Source: Apophysomyces variabilis (lineage: Eukaryota > Mucoromycota > Mucoromycetes > Mucorales > Mucoraceae). From it: DNA of 64,000 bases. The translations under genes were made by a program, and so were the position numbers. This document shows positions 44,592 to 58,377 of this stretch, piece after piece; position 1 is the stretch's first letter, and each line of letters opens with the position of its first letter. The stretch is from assembly GCA_002749535.1 (NCBI GenBank), contig MZZL01000393.1:507103-571102 (forward strand), given 5' to 3'. The notes beneath the pieces are model-generated. The model saw only the letters and a program-made list of their open reading frames with translations, searched no databases and was not told the origin of the DNA.

Positions 44592-47500
44592 ATGGCATCT
44601 GGCAATTCGGCTTTCTCATCAAAAATATCCAAGCGAAGCGAGAAGTTGCCATCTCCCGTTTCGTCCTCTGCGTCATTGTCTCTCTGTGATTTCTTATGGC
44701 AGTCGCCACTTTTTTTCAACTGTCACTTCGACGAGGCTGCCAAAGGAGCGATATTAGACCGATGTTACCGTGCATTATGGGAAAACAACGATGAGTTCAT
44801 GCAAAAATACTTTTTCTCTTCATCAGAACTATTACAGAATGCGATAGATCAGCAATGCTATAGACATGATGGCAAAGAACAGACGATGATGACCGATCCA
44901 ACTTCGTGGCACACAAACGCGATTCTTCCTCCAGACGATCTATCCAGTCAAAGCGGTAGACAATGTGGCCATGTATTTCGCAAAGGTGAACCTGTGTATC
45001 GTTGCAGGTTAGTGTTCCAGTGTGCCAGTTTCTTTTTCTAGATTGCGGAAGGTTGGACAGAATGTTGAAAGCATCCCATAAATTCAATTAGGAATTGCGG
45101 ATTAGATGATACCTGTGTGTTTTGTACCAAATGTTTTCATGCTACCGACCATGATGGTCATGACGTATTCTTTTCAGTGAGTCTCGGATCGGGTGGTTGC
45201 TGCGACTGCGGCGATCCCGAAGCATGGAAGGTACCATTGCAATGCAAGGTTCATTCCCCAAAGGTGGCAGCTACGGTAGAAGCAAATGAACGTAACTCAG
45301 GACGCGCATTAGTTGAACCAGAACTTGTACAAAGCATAAGGAAAACTGTCGTGACTGTATTGAATTTCTTGCTCGATACATTCGCGTTGGCACCAGAAGA
45401 GGTTGTATTACCGGCATCCGCAGAAGATCTCATAAAAGAAAATAAGGAACAGTGCAACACATTGAGAAGAATGGGAATTCCTTCGCATCTACCAGCTGCT
45501 AATCGCAACATGTCTCACATCGGTCAAAATATCATAGTTGAAGCAGAACACAATTTCGATGGCGAGTCCTCGATGGAAATGGATGTGGACCTGGACAAGG
45601 AAAATAGCGAATCTCTTGCTGGAACATCTGCGCTTCCAAATCGAGACTCGGGAAAAATCGAGGTATCGGAAGAAGACTCGGAACTCTATGCTTGTATCGC
45701 TTGGAATGATGAAGGTCATGCTTTCTCACACGTTCTCGAATCAATTATATCCGCAACGCGCTGCGACTGGGAGAAAGCGAAGCAAATTGTTGATGTCATT
45801 CAGGTCCATGTAGGTTTAATTCCAGCAGATTGCCCAATGTTTTACATATGTTTCTTTTTAAGGGCCGCGAAATCATAGCTGTATCTACGAATATCGAGCA
45901 ATTACGAAAAATTGCACAACCACTCGCAGCAATTAATCTAGGTGTTACTATTCGTCCGGCACGGGATACTTTCCGGGAACAAGTCGCTGGTTTGCTCGTA
46001 GATTGGCTAAAAGAGCTTATAAACGGCCATACCCGATTTTTTACGAACATCAATGACGGAGATTCGGTTATCCGAACTATTTTATGTGAAGAGTTATGCG
46101 CTGAGTGGGAGCTGCGATTACCTTTGGCTCTTCTTACAACTGGAACACGAACAGGAAGAGTTACAACTGATGACGTGGATGACGAGGAAGAAGAGATGAA
46201 AGACGACATGGCACCTATGATGAGTGATGCGGTCGAAGATGTGGAGATGTTTGATCCAGATACCTCTAGCACAAGTCGACAGACTAAGATTGGATCGCCA
46301 GGTTCTTCTGATTCAGGGCCAATTATTTACCGTAACCAATGCGATGTTGCAAGTATTGACTGGAACCCAGCAGCCATGGTTAGGGAGTATCAACGTTTAC
46401 GCGAAGAAGAAGAGGAGATTGGCGAGAAGTTGAACAGGAAGAGCGGTCAGAAAAAGAGTCCAAGCAGGGTATCCACAGGGAAAAAGGCAGCCATTAGTAC
46501 AAAAGATGCACAATCACCGATGAGTATATCAAAAGAGTTTGAAGAAAAGCTGCGGTTGGATTACTTTATGCTCTATGATCTGAAGCTTTGGAAAGAAGTC
46601 CGAATATCTCTTCGAGAACTTTACATTGCTTCGCTTGCATCAAGTTCTGTATTTAAAAAGGCTTTAGGTAACGGTGTTTTCTAGTCTTCATACATGCCAG
46701 TACTAACATTGCAAAAGGAAAACGGCTGGCAAGGAATTATGCTCGGTTGGCTGACAATTTCTTGCTCAAAGATCGTGAGCCTGAAAATTCTATTATCCTA
46801 TTCTCTGTTCAATTATTAACAGTACCCACTGTTTCCGATCTTTTGGTGAACGAGTACTATTTCTTCGGCCTTATCTGTTCAACACTTACCGCTTTCTTTT
46901 TGACCGATCATCTCTATCTTCTTCTTCCATCCGAACGAGCACAGCTTCCTACCCGAATCAATTGCGAGTCGCGAGCTTTCCGTACACGTCGATATTTCAA
47001 TGCTTTTCATGACTTGCGCTATATCATGAATGTGGACATGATAAAGCGCGTACTTGCAGAAGACTCTTTGTATCTACGTCAATATCTCGACCTTATTAGC
47101 TTATTTCAAGGCATGAATGCACAGGTCTGTCAAAAAGATACCCACGTCGAATACGAATCGGAGATATGGGTCAATGCATTCAATGTCACATTGCAAATTG
47201 CCAAATGCTGTCGGCAATTTGCTGATTGTTTTGCTATGCTACCTACTTCCACTTCGAAACAACGTGTTCTGACAGCCAAAACTTTAATTCGAGCAATTAG
47301 CCGTGTGCTTAAGAAAATTGAAGAATGGGGATCTGAACCTGAGGAAGAGACGGAAGTTAACGAGGCTAACGCAAAGCGTGCGCAGACCACCATTAACGGA
47401 GTAGCAACTCAGATTTATCATACTGTATCATTGCCTTACATTGGCCCTCTGGCCATTATTCGATACGATGTTGCATCAGAACCTGTTTCATTTCACCATC

Positions 47501-50500
47501 CTCTACACTGGCTACTTGCAGGTCTTCTCGAATACGCAAGTCTTCTCGACGACGATGTTCTATCCGAGGCTGGTTGGTCAGGCGGTTTCCGCCAGGCGAT
47601 CACTTTATATCAGTCAATCGATCGAGACGATGTCTCTCCGGATGCGTTATTGCCCATTCTGGATTTCCCTATTCGAACCATTGTCTTCTCTTCTCAAATT
47701 AGGGCTGGTGTCTGGGTAAGAAATGGCTATGGTATCAGAAACCAGGTATGCAATTAGTATTAGTTTGCATAGCTAAAGAGTTAACTTTTGGATATACAAT
47801 CAGGCTCATCATTATCGTGACATATCTTTGCGAGAGAACACTTATGACGCGGATGTATTTTTGCTGCAACTCGGCTTCGTTACTGTTGAACCAAATCGAT
47901 TTTTGGCGACATTAATGGATCGATTTGACCTTGTTCCTTGGTTTTTAGGAGATGTCAAGCATGAGCAATATGACAGTTCGCAAACTGTCTTCATGGCTGA
48001 GGAACTGCTCAATCTGTTGATTATTTGTGCTTGTGAAAGAGCGAATGTAACTGGCTTATCCATCCAGGAAAAGATTCGTCGGGAGATTATCCACAACCTT
48101 TGTTTGGGGCAGGCCGCCTACTCTGAGCTTACGAAACGAATCCCAGAACGGCTGACTGAGCATGCTGATTTCGATCGCATCTTGTCCGAAGTCGCCCATT
48201 TCAAAGCACCAGATAGCGTTAACGATCACGGCCTTTATGAGCTTAAGGATGAATATTACAACTGTATTGACACGTACTTCTGGCATTACAGCCGAAATAA
48301 TCGAGAAGAGGCCGAGATCGTGCTTAAAAATCGATGGAAGAAAGAAAACCCTACCCAAAACGAACAGGATTTCTTCGTTATCCCCAAAAGCAGCAAAATT
48401 GTCAGCGGTCCGTTCGAAAATCTAGGCGGATTTTTGCATTGTCAACTATTTGTACAAATGGTTATATATGCGTTATGGAACGTGAGAGTTGGCGAGAATC
48501 ATAAAAGCGATACAATTCTTGATCAGACGCTCCATCTTATTATGCTGGCTCTTATCGACGAAAATAATCAGTTGCGACAAAACAGCTCAATGGAACAAGG
48601 CGGATTCTATCATTATGCGTGCGAAACTTATTACCCTCTTGCCAGTTACAACCGTTCACAGGATTTATCCCTTTTCGAAGTAATGACTATTTTCAGAGAC
48701 GACGACAAATATACGGAAGTATATAAAAGATTTGATTTCATATTCGATAAGCTTGAAGAAGGTCCTGTGGAACGTACGCGTCATACAGTAAAGACCTGGA
48801 AGGCCAACAGAGCTCTTCGTTTGCAGCATGCGGCAGAAGAATCCAATGGAGATGTAGAGCTGTCCGAATATGAGAAGAAAAAGCAAGCGGCCAAAGAGCG
48901 ACAGATGAAGATCATGGCTCAGTTTGCACAGGCACAATCTCAGTTCATGGAACAAAACGAGGGTTTGTACGATGACGAAGAAGAAGACGAGTTTACAGAG
49001 ACATCCGAAGCGATAAAAGAGAGCACGGATGATCAAGCGAATACTGATGGTGTACATCAATTTTGCGGATACCCTACTGGAACCTGTATTGTGTGCCAGG
49101 AAGATGTTAATGAACGGTCTCTTCCTTATGGGTTGCTTGGACTCGTTCAAACATCGAATATTTTGCGAGAAACGCCTATGAATGATCCTAGCATTATGAT
49201 GGATATACTAAAGATAGGACCAAACCTCGATACTGAATGGCCAGACAAGCAAATTCTTGGTGCGGGAACTTCATCTGTGCGTGGATTCCCTGCTCACTTG
49301 CACAAAACTGGCCTATACGCGTCAACTTGTGGGCATCTTATGCATATCAAATGTTTTGAAGTGTATTGTACTTCAATTGAATCTCGGCACTCCGCACAGC
49401 TAACTCGCAATCACCCGGAGAATCGCCAGCGCAAGGAATTTATGTGCCCGTTATGTAAATCGCTAGGCAATGCATTACTACCTGTTTTCTGGAAGGGAAA
49501 GAAAGAGAGTTATCCTGGTGTTCTGGCTCATGGGGATGAAGAATCGTATCAATCGTTCCTAAAGGATGGTGCACGAAAAGTTATTGACAGGATGAAGGAA
49601 TTACTTGGGCACACTCGACCAGCATTCAATCAAAGACGGCGCAGCAGCGGTGTCAGCAAGCTAAAGGAAGCAGTTGCAACTTGGGTTCCATCTTTATGGG
49701 AGACCCCTGGCGGACAATCTATTCTGCAAGAAGAATGGATTAACCGAAGGACACCCATTGCTTCTCCTAACGCATTACAGGAACCGCATACAGCCGATCA
49801 TCCAAGTCAAGATAAAGCCAACTATGCACAAATAGGACGTCTTGGTCCGTTTGATGCCGACACACTTCATTCAACCGCCTTAATGTATGTTTCGTCTATC
49901 AGGAAGATCTATTCCCGTCAGTATGATGTTCTTTCTATAATATTCCAAGAGATCTGCAGTGATGAAGCGGCTTGCAATATGTCCGCGATGGCCAAAAACG
50001 TTGATCTTCTTTGGGGTCTCTTGGGCTACACCATTACTGGCGTGGAAATTGCCTCGCGTGGTGTCACTCAGTCAAATCAAGCTAGCATGGATGTCATTAC
50101 AGCAGGCACGTTATTTGATCATATACCTGCCCAAACTCAAATGTTATTGCGTATTTTGAGCGATACAATTATGGCATATACCAGCATCATGTGCCAACAG
50201 GATTCAGCTGTTCCAACGTCTAGCGCTACGGCGACACCTACGCTGATGCGAATTCACCTTCTGACGCTCGGCAGACTGCGACAGATATTTGTAAACGCCC
50301 ATATTGAAGATATCAGCCAACTAATTGGAACTGGCCATGAAAAAATGGTAGTCTACGATAACTCCCCGCTTATTGAAGACGATCCGTTTATGATTTTGGT
50401 CGAGCTTTCATTGCATCTGGTTCCGTTCGCAAAGGCTGAAATACACCCATTTGTACAACTATTATTCATGGCCGAACTTGTGAAGGTGACAGCAGGTCTT

Positions 50501-51599
50501 ATGCAGGACAGACTTGTCAACATGAGAGACGTTATCGTTGCTTCGAAGACTGCGATTAATGAGAAGGCTCCTGAAGACAGCTCACAGCAGGAAGTATCCG
50601 CTGCTAAAGCGTTTGCATACTTTGTCATGGAGAAACTGCAATTCTCTCACGAAGAAGCTATAGAGGCATTTGATAAGATTGGTGATGAAGCGTTCTGCAC
50701 GCTTTTGAAAGCATTTGCTTTACCATTCTTGAGACGTGCCTTAGTGTTGATGATTACGAGATTCGGACTTATCATTCCCCCATTAAACGATGATTCTGAA
50801 GGTGCGTGTGAAGGTAGCGAGTTGGATCGACTTTTGCAACTATTGCATATGCCAAGCTTCCGCGATTTGCTCAAGCATCGACCGCCAGAGCAGGACCAGT
50901 TAGTCGAAAACTGGTGTCGTCAACATGTCAAAGAATCACAACGCAGACTACAACTTGAAAACCCAGAAACCGAATTTACTGCATCCAATCTCATACCGAT
51001 CCCGCTTGATCTGCCTACCCCTTTCTATCTTGTTGCTTTACCTCACCGATTGGACCAGTTATTCGACGAAAGCATGCGACGTGTTTGCAACAAATGCAAC
51101 ACCGTTCCAACCGATCCAGCTATGTGCTTATTCTGCGGGACTTTTGTATGTTGTCAGAGCTTCTGTTGTTCTGAAGATGAAGAAGGCGAATGCAATCTGC
51201 ATACTTTAGGGTAAGTTTATGATGTACGAGTTGGCTCGCTCATTGAAAAAAAAAAAAAAAACTTTTTAGATGTGGGGGTGAAGTGGGCTTGTTTATATCT
51301 GTCAAGCGATGTATATTGATCCTGCTTCACAACGGCAATGGCTGGTTTATTAATGCACCGTATCTGGATGCTCACGGTGAGATCGATCAAGGACTTAGGT
51401 AAGCAGATGGATATATTGCGAATATTGGCTTATTCATTCCCTGTTTCTTTTCATTGTTTTCAGACGAGGCAAACCCCAATATCTTAATGCCAAACGTTAT
51501 TCGGAAGTCCGAAAATTGTGGTTACAGCATACTATACCGATTTACGTCGCAAGACAGATAGAAGCTAACTATGATGTGGGAGGATGGACGACTTTTTAA
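44592..51599 (+). CDS. UBR1: UBR1-type E3 ubiquitin ligase (N-recognin)
   Basis: UBR1 recognises N-degrons and ubiquitinates the bound proteins in cytosol and nucleus, working with an E2 of the Rad6 class. Seven exons (44592-45007, 45092-45809, 45863-46667, 46718-47745, 47804-51210, 51270-51398, 51464-51599) give 2212 residues. The UBR box spans the first intron: GRQCGHVFRKGEPVYRCRNC, then CVFCTKCFHATDHDGHDV and GGCCDCGDPEAW. A ClpS-like N-domain follows (IAWNDEGHAFSHVLESI). The RING has CIVCQEDVNE, CGHLMHIKCFEVYC and CPLCKSLGNALLPVF. The C-terminal autoinhibitory region shows CNKCNTVPTDPAMCLFCG and HNGNGWFINAPYLDAHGEID. Acidic disordered inserts lie near residues 320-370 and after 1050. The start is uncertain: 44592 is the first ATG of the open exon, but a short 5' exon is possible. 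It ends 118 bases from CHO2. Confidence 0.95.
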
Positions 51600-51717
51600 G
51601 TAAAAAGAAACAAAAATAATTGATTTAATGGCCAATTGCATTATTTCTATTGTATGGGTTAAGTGGGAATGCTTCTTGGGAGATGAAATAAAAAGACATT
51701 AATGGAAAGTGTGCTGC

Positions 51718-54700
51718 TTAACATCCGTCGACCCTCATAGAAGGTGGAATAGTGCAGGTTAACGGCTGGTTCTTCTCGACATGATGGTCCGTGAAAGGCG
51801 AGAGGGCATCCAGTGCAAGGTGAATCTAAGATATAGCCAGTGCGATTAACATCGTAAGATTCCCTTTTTCTTTCCAAGGCTCTCTATTCACTTACTCTTT
51901 TAGCCAGTCGGGCCACGCATTTGTCTGCCAGGACCACTTCCCAAGCAAATTCGACTCCAAACATCAGTTTGATACCATAAACCACATGCTTGGCTTCTTT
52001 CTCTGTCATTCCTAGATAATCTTCCACTGGCGACACAGGCATGACCTCGGAATCATTCCCGAGTGCATCCTGCACCAATTTGAGGATGGAGCGCTCGACA
52101 ACGTCAACATCACGACTGGGACGGACCGTGGGTGCTACATAAATAATAGTAAGAAATCAAAGACAAGGAAGAAAAAAGGTAGAAGTAGAAATGAGAAAAA
52201 GTCATTTTCCTTACCTACGATCTCAAAGGGATCACTCCTTGTCATGACATTATGTTTTCCGTCATGGTGATACCGGAATTCATAGATACCAACCTCCCAC
52301 GGCAGTTTTGACCCTTTGAAAACGACCTGACCACTTGTCTTGGTCTCTATCTCTGGTGGAAAGACCAGGACGCCGTCCTTGTCTTGTGCATTGGTCCACT
52401 GCCAAAGCCCTCGGGAACTGACTTGGGTGATTTGGGTGCTTTGATTACTGGATACCTTGTACACACCGATCCAGTCGCGTGGGCCATGGTATTCTGGCGC
52501 TTCCCAATCAATGACGAGTCCTTCACCAAGCTTAAATGTTTTCATTCCATCCTCCGTCTTAGTTCCTCCGGCAATGCTGAGGCTATAACGACTCAAATCA
52601 TAGGTCTCTAAGTTGTTAGCCACTCTTGGAATCACTCGAGTTCTAGATGTTTCCAGCAAACTCTTTGTTTCATCCAACAATTTCTGCAACCGTGGTCGTG
52701 CTACGGACGAGAAAGAATGACTTAAACAACCCATTTCTCCATTTTGTTTTGTTCGTTTAGGTCTTGCAACTTTACTTACTAGCATCCATCATGTCGCCAA
52801 CTGCGCCTGCAGTTTCCTCCATTGTCTTTTCGATTTTCTCTGTGGCCTCCTTTACAATTCGCTCCACAGCTTGATCCCGAATAAGTTTTGCAACTTCTTG
52901 ACTAAGTGTTTCTGGCACCGCTTTTGGGATCGCATTTTTTAATGTCTTGGTCAATCCGGCTTCTTTACGAATTTGATCGCCATACAATGTTCTCATATGA
53001 GGACTGCTCGAAAAAAATGAAGCGAAAGCGGTCAGTGGACTTTCAGCCTCCAAGGTAATAACGCGCTAAACTTACGCTTCTACATAGTGTAAGAAGAGAA
53101 CATTGGAGAGCTGAGAGAAGAGAGCCAGTCCAAACATGGTCCAACTATTGGCTATGAGGGTCATACCCCAAAACGCAATATGCCCCATAATTTTTTCGGG
53201 ATTGTTCAAAAATCTAAATTTTTGCTTTTATCGGCATCGTTTCACAGTGCGTGAATTTCATCTTACCTGTAGATGCCCGTGTAAAGTAAAGTCGTGGGCT
53301 GTTCATCAATAAAGAAGTCGCCATAGAACCTGATCATGGAAAACAATTACCACTAGATACTAGCAGAAACTTTTTTTTTCTCTTACCATCCGAAATCGCC
53401 CAGAGTTTCATAGATAGATGCAGACGTCCATATATGGAGTGAAATGAAGACCTATTACAGTTCGTTCATACCGTTCCTTTTTTCAGTTAAGCTGTTCTCT
53501 TGGTGTATAAGCTTGGATTTTCCTATCTGTATCTTACCAGACCCAAGGTATGTCGTAATAAGGTGGTGCCATACGTCCAGTCGCTGGGGAGAGAGTACAT
53601 CTTCCAACAAGCCATAAAGAACGACACGTAGGTCATGCAAAGCGAGAAATTGTAAATACTGGAAAAGCATGGACAAAGCAATAGAGACAAAACGCATTAG
53701 AATATGACAGAGTAGCCACGAAGAAGCCTTGGGTTGGTTACCTTTTCCAGTTTTGGAAGGCTTCTTGAACATCACCGCCCCATTTTACAAAGTGCCGGGT
53801 AAAATATTTTTCCCGTGATTGAGCCCGTAACAGGGCACCCAGACCATAGGAATGAAAGAGACGCCAAAAAATGGCCTGGGAAACCGCAAAGGTTGTTCCA
53901 CCCACCAATAACGGCGTTAAGACACTGTAGAACAACACGACAACAAAAATAAGATCGGTGGATCGGCAAAGATCGAAATTCTTGAACACAGTCAGGTCAC
54001 GACGGAAGTAGGTGGTATTATGCAAGTAACTGCCACGGTGATGGCTTTCCAAGGCACGTTTGAGTTGGTCCGTTTCTTCTTCCGACTGGACGGTATGTTT
54101 GGGTTGGCGCTTAGGAATAGCTGGAGGATTATACGTTTTCTCAATATCTACAGAGAAGAATAAAGGGAAACAAAACGCGCGTCTGATGTGAGAAGCAAAT
54201 AGGTGGGAATCCGATCTTTAGACGTACGAGGCGTTTCGACAAAGGCTAAGAAGGCAAATTGCAGAGCATGGGCTGCCATGCTCACGAAGAGAACGGTGTA
54301 ACTGGCGCACATGAGGGACACACCATAGTAACCTATATAACCAACCGAATACATGGGATGAGGAGCCATCTCAAATACACCATCGAATGTCAGGGATTGT
54401 TCGATCAGGAAGAAAAAGTCACCCCAATCTATGAGAAACACGCATAAGCGATCGTATGGGGGAAAACCATTCCCTCACTTACACCAAGCAAAATCTTTTA
54501 CGACTCGCTGAGCATCGATCTTGACCCAGATATTGAAACCAACAAGAAACAATCCACCGGACCAGCGTAAGAGATCGAAAAGGAACACACTGGATTGAGG
54601 GGAGACCTTGAAGCAGGAGAGTGCAAAGCATATATAGGTTGTAAAGTCATTCATCAGGATCAAATCAACCAATTGCCGGTAAAGTAACCAGGTATTGTAC

Positions 54701-55380
54701 TCGATGGGGGCAGACTACCAAAAAGGACATATCTTAGATCAGTATATGACCTAAACTCTATAGGCCCCCCACATAAACATCGTCTTGAAGTCCTCCCTTC
54801 CTCCTTTTGCTCCGTCTCACTCTCTTTCTCCTCCCTTACCGCAAAGTCATAATCTTCTCCCATCTTTAGACTGAGTTCTCTCTTGAGCCAACCATACCAT
54901 GCATGGCCTGGTTGAAATAATTTGTACTTTTTCGCTAGACTGACAAGACCGCGTTGGTCACTTTGATACTTCAATAAAGCACCCAGACCCACGTTGTAAG
55001 CCAGTCGCCAGAACATAAACAATCCGAGAAAGACACCTGTTTTCCAACCGGATGGCAAAACAAAGAATAATCCGATTTCAACAGCCATCGTCGCGAGAAC
55101 TATAATGTCGAAAACGCCTTTCTTTTGCTTAGGATCCAGCAAAGCCGTAACCATTTCGCGTGTTATTGGGACACGGAAAACTACAGATCATTTATCCTTA
55201 TTTAAAAACCTCACTGTTCTATGATTTTTAGCTATTGTTTTTTAATGCGTTACCGTGGCCATTGGGCGTCTTCCCATAGGAGTCGCTTATTTTTAAGTGT
55301 TCTGTATCATTTCTCACGGGACTAGTAGGCTCATCCTGATGTTTCTGAGCCTTCCTCTGTCGTAACTCAGTGGCCGTCAT
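51718..55380 (-). CDS. CHO2: Phosphatidylethanolamine N-methyltransferase
   Basis: Cho2 makes the first methylation of phosphatidylethanolamine towards phosphatidylcholine in the ER membrane, using S-adenosylmethionine. Thirteen exons with upper ends at 55380, 55180, 54714, 54428, 54147, 53658, 53451, 53329, 53213, 53006, 52700, 52134 and 51825 end at 51718 and give 917 residues, close to other fungal Cho2 proteins. There are many hydrophobic segments. The two methyltransferase repeats are recognisable: [17 protein letters not shown] with [18 protein letters not shown], and [18 protein letters not shown] soluble C-terminal half includes [19 protein letters not shown] and a final ALDALSPF segment. 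Transcribed in the same direction as RGP1 and the methyltransferase upstream. Lengths and phases are fully consistent, so the gene is intact. Confidence 0.95.
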
Positions 55381-55603
55381 CACTTTCTTTTCGATTATCG
55401 TGTATCTAACACGAGAAGAAGAGAAGGAACGGATTCATTGACAGGAACCAGAGTGAAACTCAAAGGTGACCCCACGTGAAGATAGCAGTCGCATAGATCA
55501 TCTGTTTCCGCGCTTTTTTTTGGGGGGGAAGGGAAAAGGTTGAGAGAGGAGAATCAAAATTTACAGGCTAATTTTTACATGTGTCGTTTGTTTTTCTTGT
55601 ATT

Positions 55604-58215
55604 TCATTTTACAGAGAATGAATGAGGTCGACCGTACAACGCACGGTCCGCACCTCCAGGGGAACCATATACACGAATTGGGATCTGACAATCAAATGTA
55701 CTAACATCAACTTGCTGTGCGCTCTGATAATGTTTATGCCTATTATCCACATTGATCGGAAGGAATAGTGGTGAAAATATACTTTCATTTTGCGTGCTGG
55801 TGATAAATTCGAATTTTAGATAATATTGTAACTTGACTAAGTAAATCTCGAATTAATAAAAGAAAACCTGAAATTGTCATTGAGAAATAAATACCTCCTG
55901 TCGTCTGAAACTCGGGTGATGCAATGGTAGGGATAGGAAGGGAAAATGCAAGCTGACGGTGGCCAAGACAAAAAGAATGATGTTCAGCGTGACACTTTCG
56001 TGAGATCCGCGCAATTTGATGAGGCTGCCGCAGAGCAATACTAGGCTCAACCGTTTCATTGCTTTCAAGAAAGATAGACACCTAACAAAAAAAACACGAG
56101 GTCATCATCAACTCTATTGATTATATTCATTATCAACAAACCTCAAACGTTGATAATGCCGCTCCTTCAAAATCGAGTACTCCCATTACAGGTTCGCCCA
56201 GACGATACGCCGTCTTTATCAGGTGAAGTTGTGCAACACGCTGATTATTTTTACAGATGTCATACATAGCTTGGGTTTTAAGACAATAAGATCGATGATC
56301 CATTCTCCATAAGAAAAAAGCTACCTTTTCGGCTGGTGTTCGCCAGTCGTGATACAATCTGCGCACATGTCTTGTTATGCAATCCAGTAGTGTCATCCAT
56401 CCCTTGATCGTCTGTCTCTTGCGCATCATACGCATCACTTTCACGTCGCGTAAGCTCGTGTACTGGCATACTCTTGTTGGCCAATAATTCATTGACATAA
56501 TTCCCAAACTCTTCACGCGCTTTGTTATTGGCTAATTAATCCATATTTAACTGTCAGGATTCACAAGAAAGGTCAGTGGCATTACCAGACTTTGAAGCCC
56601 TGCGTTTTGGTGCTTTCGCGCTTTTGAAGTCATCATCTGTAAATCCCTCCACTGCTGCCTCGTCCTTATACATAACAACAGGGTTCATCAAATCATATAT
56701 AGGACGAGATCCATCCTCTATGTTTCCGGGATATCAGCAAATAATGGCTTGGTAATGTACCAGTCCAGCCTTACCAGAGACGTGATTTAACACGCGGAAC
56801 GGTATCTGTACAGTTTGGCCTTGACTTCCAGATTGAATGGAACTGGATCTTTGTGTTCCTACTACAAGATAATAATTGAAACGTATTGCTCTGCCTCGAT
56901 AAGACGGTGGAATATCGTTCGGCAGTTTCAGCTTATATGAGACTATCAGTTAAGAAAAAGAATGGTCTTAAATGTCCCGTTTTCTTCAGCTCTTCTCTCG
57001 TCATTGTTACATTTTTTGGTTTCTCCTGGCGTTAGATCAAGATCCACAAAGAGAATAGAGGGGGGTGTCGAGAATACAGGTGTAGTACGGGTATCTGACA
57101 GAAAAAGAAAAACCGATCATCCGATAAGTCTAACTTTTCAAGCGTGAGGATCCTATCTGCTTTACCGATTTTTGAATGTGCGTCTGGTTTGGCTAACAAT
57201 CCGCCCCCTCCGCCACCGAACCCCACACCGTGCGGCCTATACATTGTGCGGTGCTTGAGCGGTGCAAACTCATTGTTGTTTATCAACGTCGGATCAATCA
57301 CAAATTGCCCGACGAGCTGAGCAAAACCCCACAACAAATGCTCAGGCTTTTTGGCCAGTGTGGATGTGGAGCAGGATTTAAGAAGCTGAGAATGACGTTG
57401 TTGCTGCTGTTTAAGGTTACTGGAGGCTAAGGAATCCATAGAGCTGCGAGGGCTGTTTTCTGTCACATCACGCATAAACGAGGAATGGGTCTCGATACTC
57501 GAACGTGGTGTTAATGTATCATGTGCGCCTAGTTCAATCGAGATCGGCTCCCCTTCTTCGGTTGTCGGATTTAGAACGATGGATTCTTCCACACCCGATA
57601 AACCTATCACGTCCCTTTCATAAGTATCCCCTCCCATAAATCAAACTTCTATCCTTACCTATAGACTCTTCCCATCGTGTTTCGCGTGGTGCATGTGGAG
57701 GTAATGCAGCTGGTGGCGACGGTGTCTGTGCTGGGTATCCGGTGAAAAAGGACAAGGTGGAAGAGGCTAAGGAAGTAAAGGAGCTACTCGTACTGGATTG
57801 CTTGGCAGATAAACCTGCCAATGCAAGACCCTCAACATCACGAGAAGGGGATTTAGAATGACGATCGCGCCTTCCTGTTTGTGGTTGTTTGGCTGAATTG
57901 AATTCTGCTGATGGTAAAGACTGTGAGCGAGCATGGCTAAGATGTTCATGAAGATGGGAACGCGTATGTCCGGAACGTTTTGATGACGAAGAGGAAGTTG
58001 CGCTTGGTGGTTTAGGGAGGGAAGGCAATGGATTGGTGAAGGCGATGGTACACGATAATGTCTCGCCTGCATAAAACACAGCACCTTGCGAAAAAGTCGT
58101 CGTAACTACGTACATCAATACTCAGCATGTTTCTGTTTATGCCACAGTTTAAAACCGAAGCAGGTAAAAGAAAAGAACAAAGAAGAAGCAATGGTGACTC
58201 ACCCAACACACTCAT
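55604..58215 (-). CDS. RGP1: Rgp1, Ypt6/Rab6 GEF subunit
   Basis: With Ric1, Rgp1 forms the exchange factor that activates Ypt6/Rab6 at the Golgi for retrograde traffic. Ten exons (58203-58215, 57659-58105, 57166-57603, 57011-57094, 56775-56942, 56586-56717, 56325-56531, 56142-56269, 55895-56081, 55604-55836) give 678 residues. The arrestin-like start is MSVLVTTTFSQGAVFYAGET with LSCTIAFTNPLP. Other family segments are PEHLLWGFAQLVGQFVIDP, PPSILFVDLDLTPGETKK, YKLKLPNDIPPSYRGRAIRF and KTAYRLGEPVMGVLDF. Long Ser-rich inserts separate the first strands. Exon 1 is only 13 nt; the join is supported by similarity of the N-terminus to animal Rgp1. 223 bases separate it from CHO2. Confidence 0.9.
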
Positions 58216-58377
58216 TTAGGCATGTAAAAATGGAAAAGTTCAGGGGCGGAAAGGGAAAAGGGAGGAGAGAGTTCAAAGTGAAGAAGACAGCGGAGCCTAA
58301 GCGGGCGAGGTTCGTTTTTTTTTTCTTTTTCATTCGATTTTTTCAAGCACTGCAAAAACTGTGGAACGTCACGGTTT

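Noticed and set aside
48665..49150. 161-codon minus-strand frame inside UBR1
   Set aside because: Mirror of the coding strand in a conserved exon; no motif and no splice or start context. The same holds for 45796-46272 (-), 24381-24701 (-) and 25861-26235 (+).
57604..57658. A 28-nt intron in RGP1 ending at ATGGGAG
   Set aside because: A 55-nt intron ending GTGATAG fits local intron sizes and keeps the same frame.
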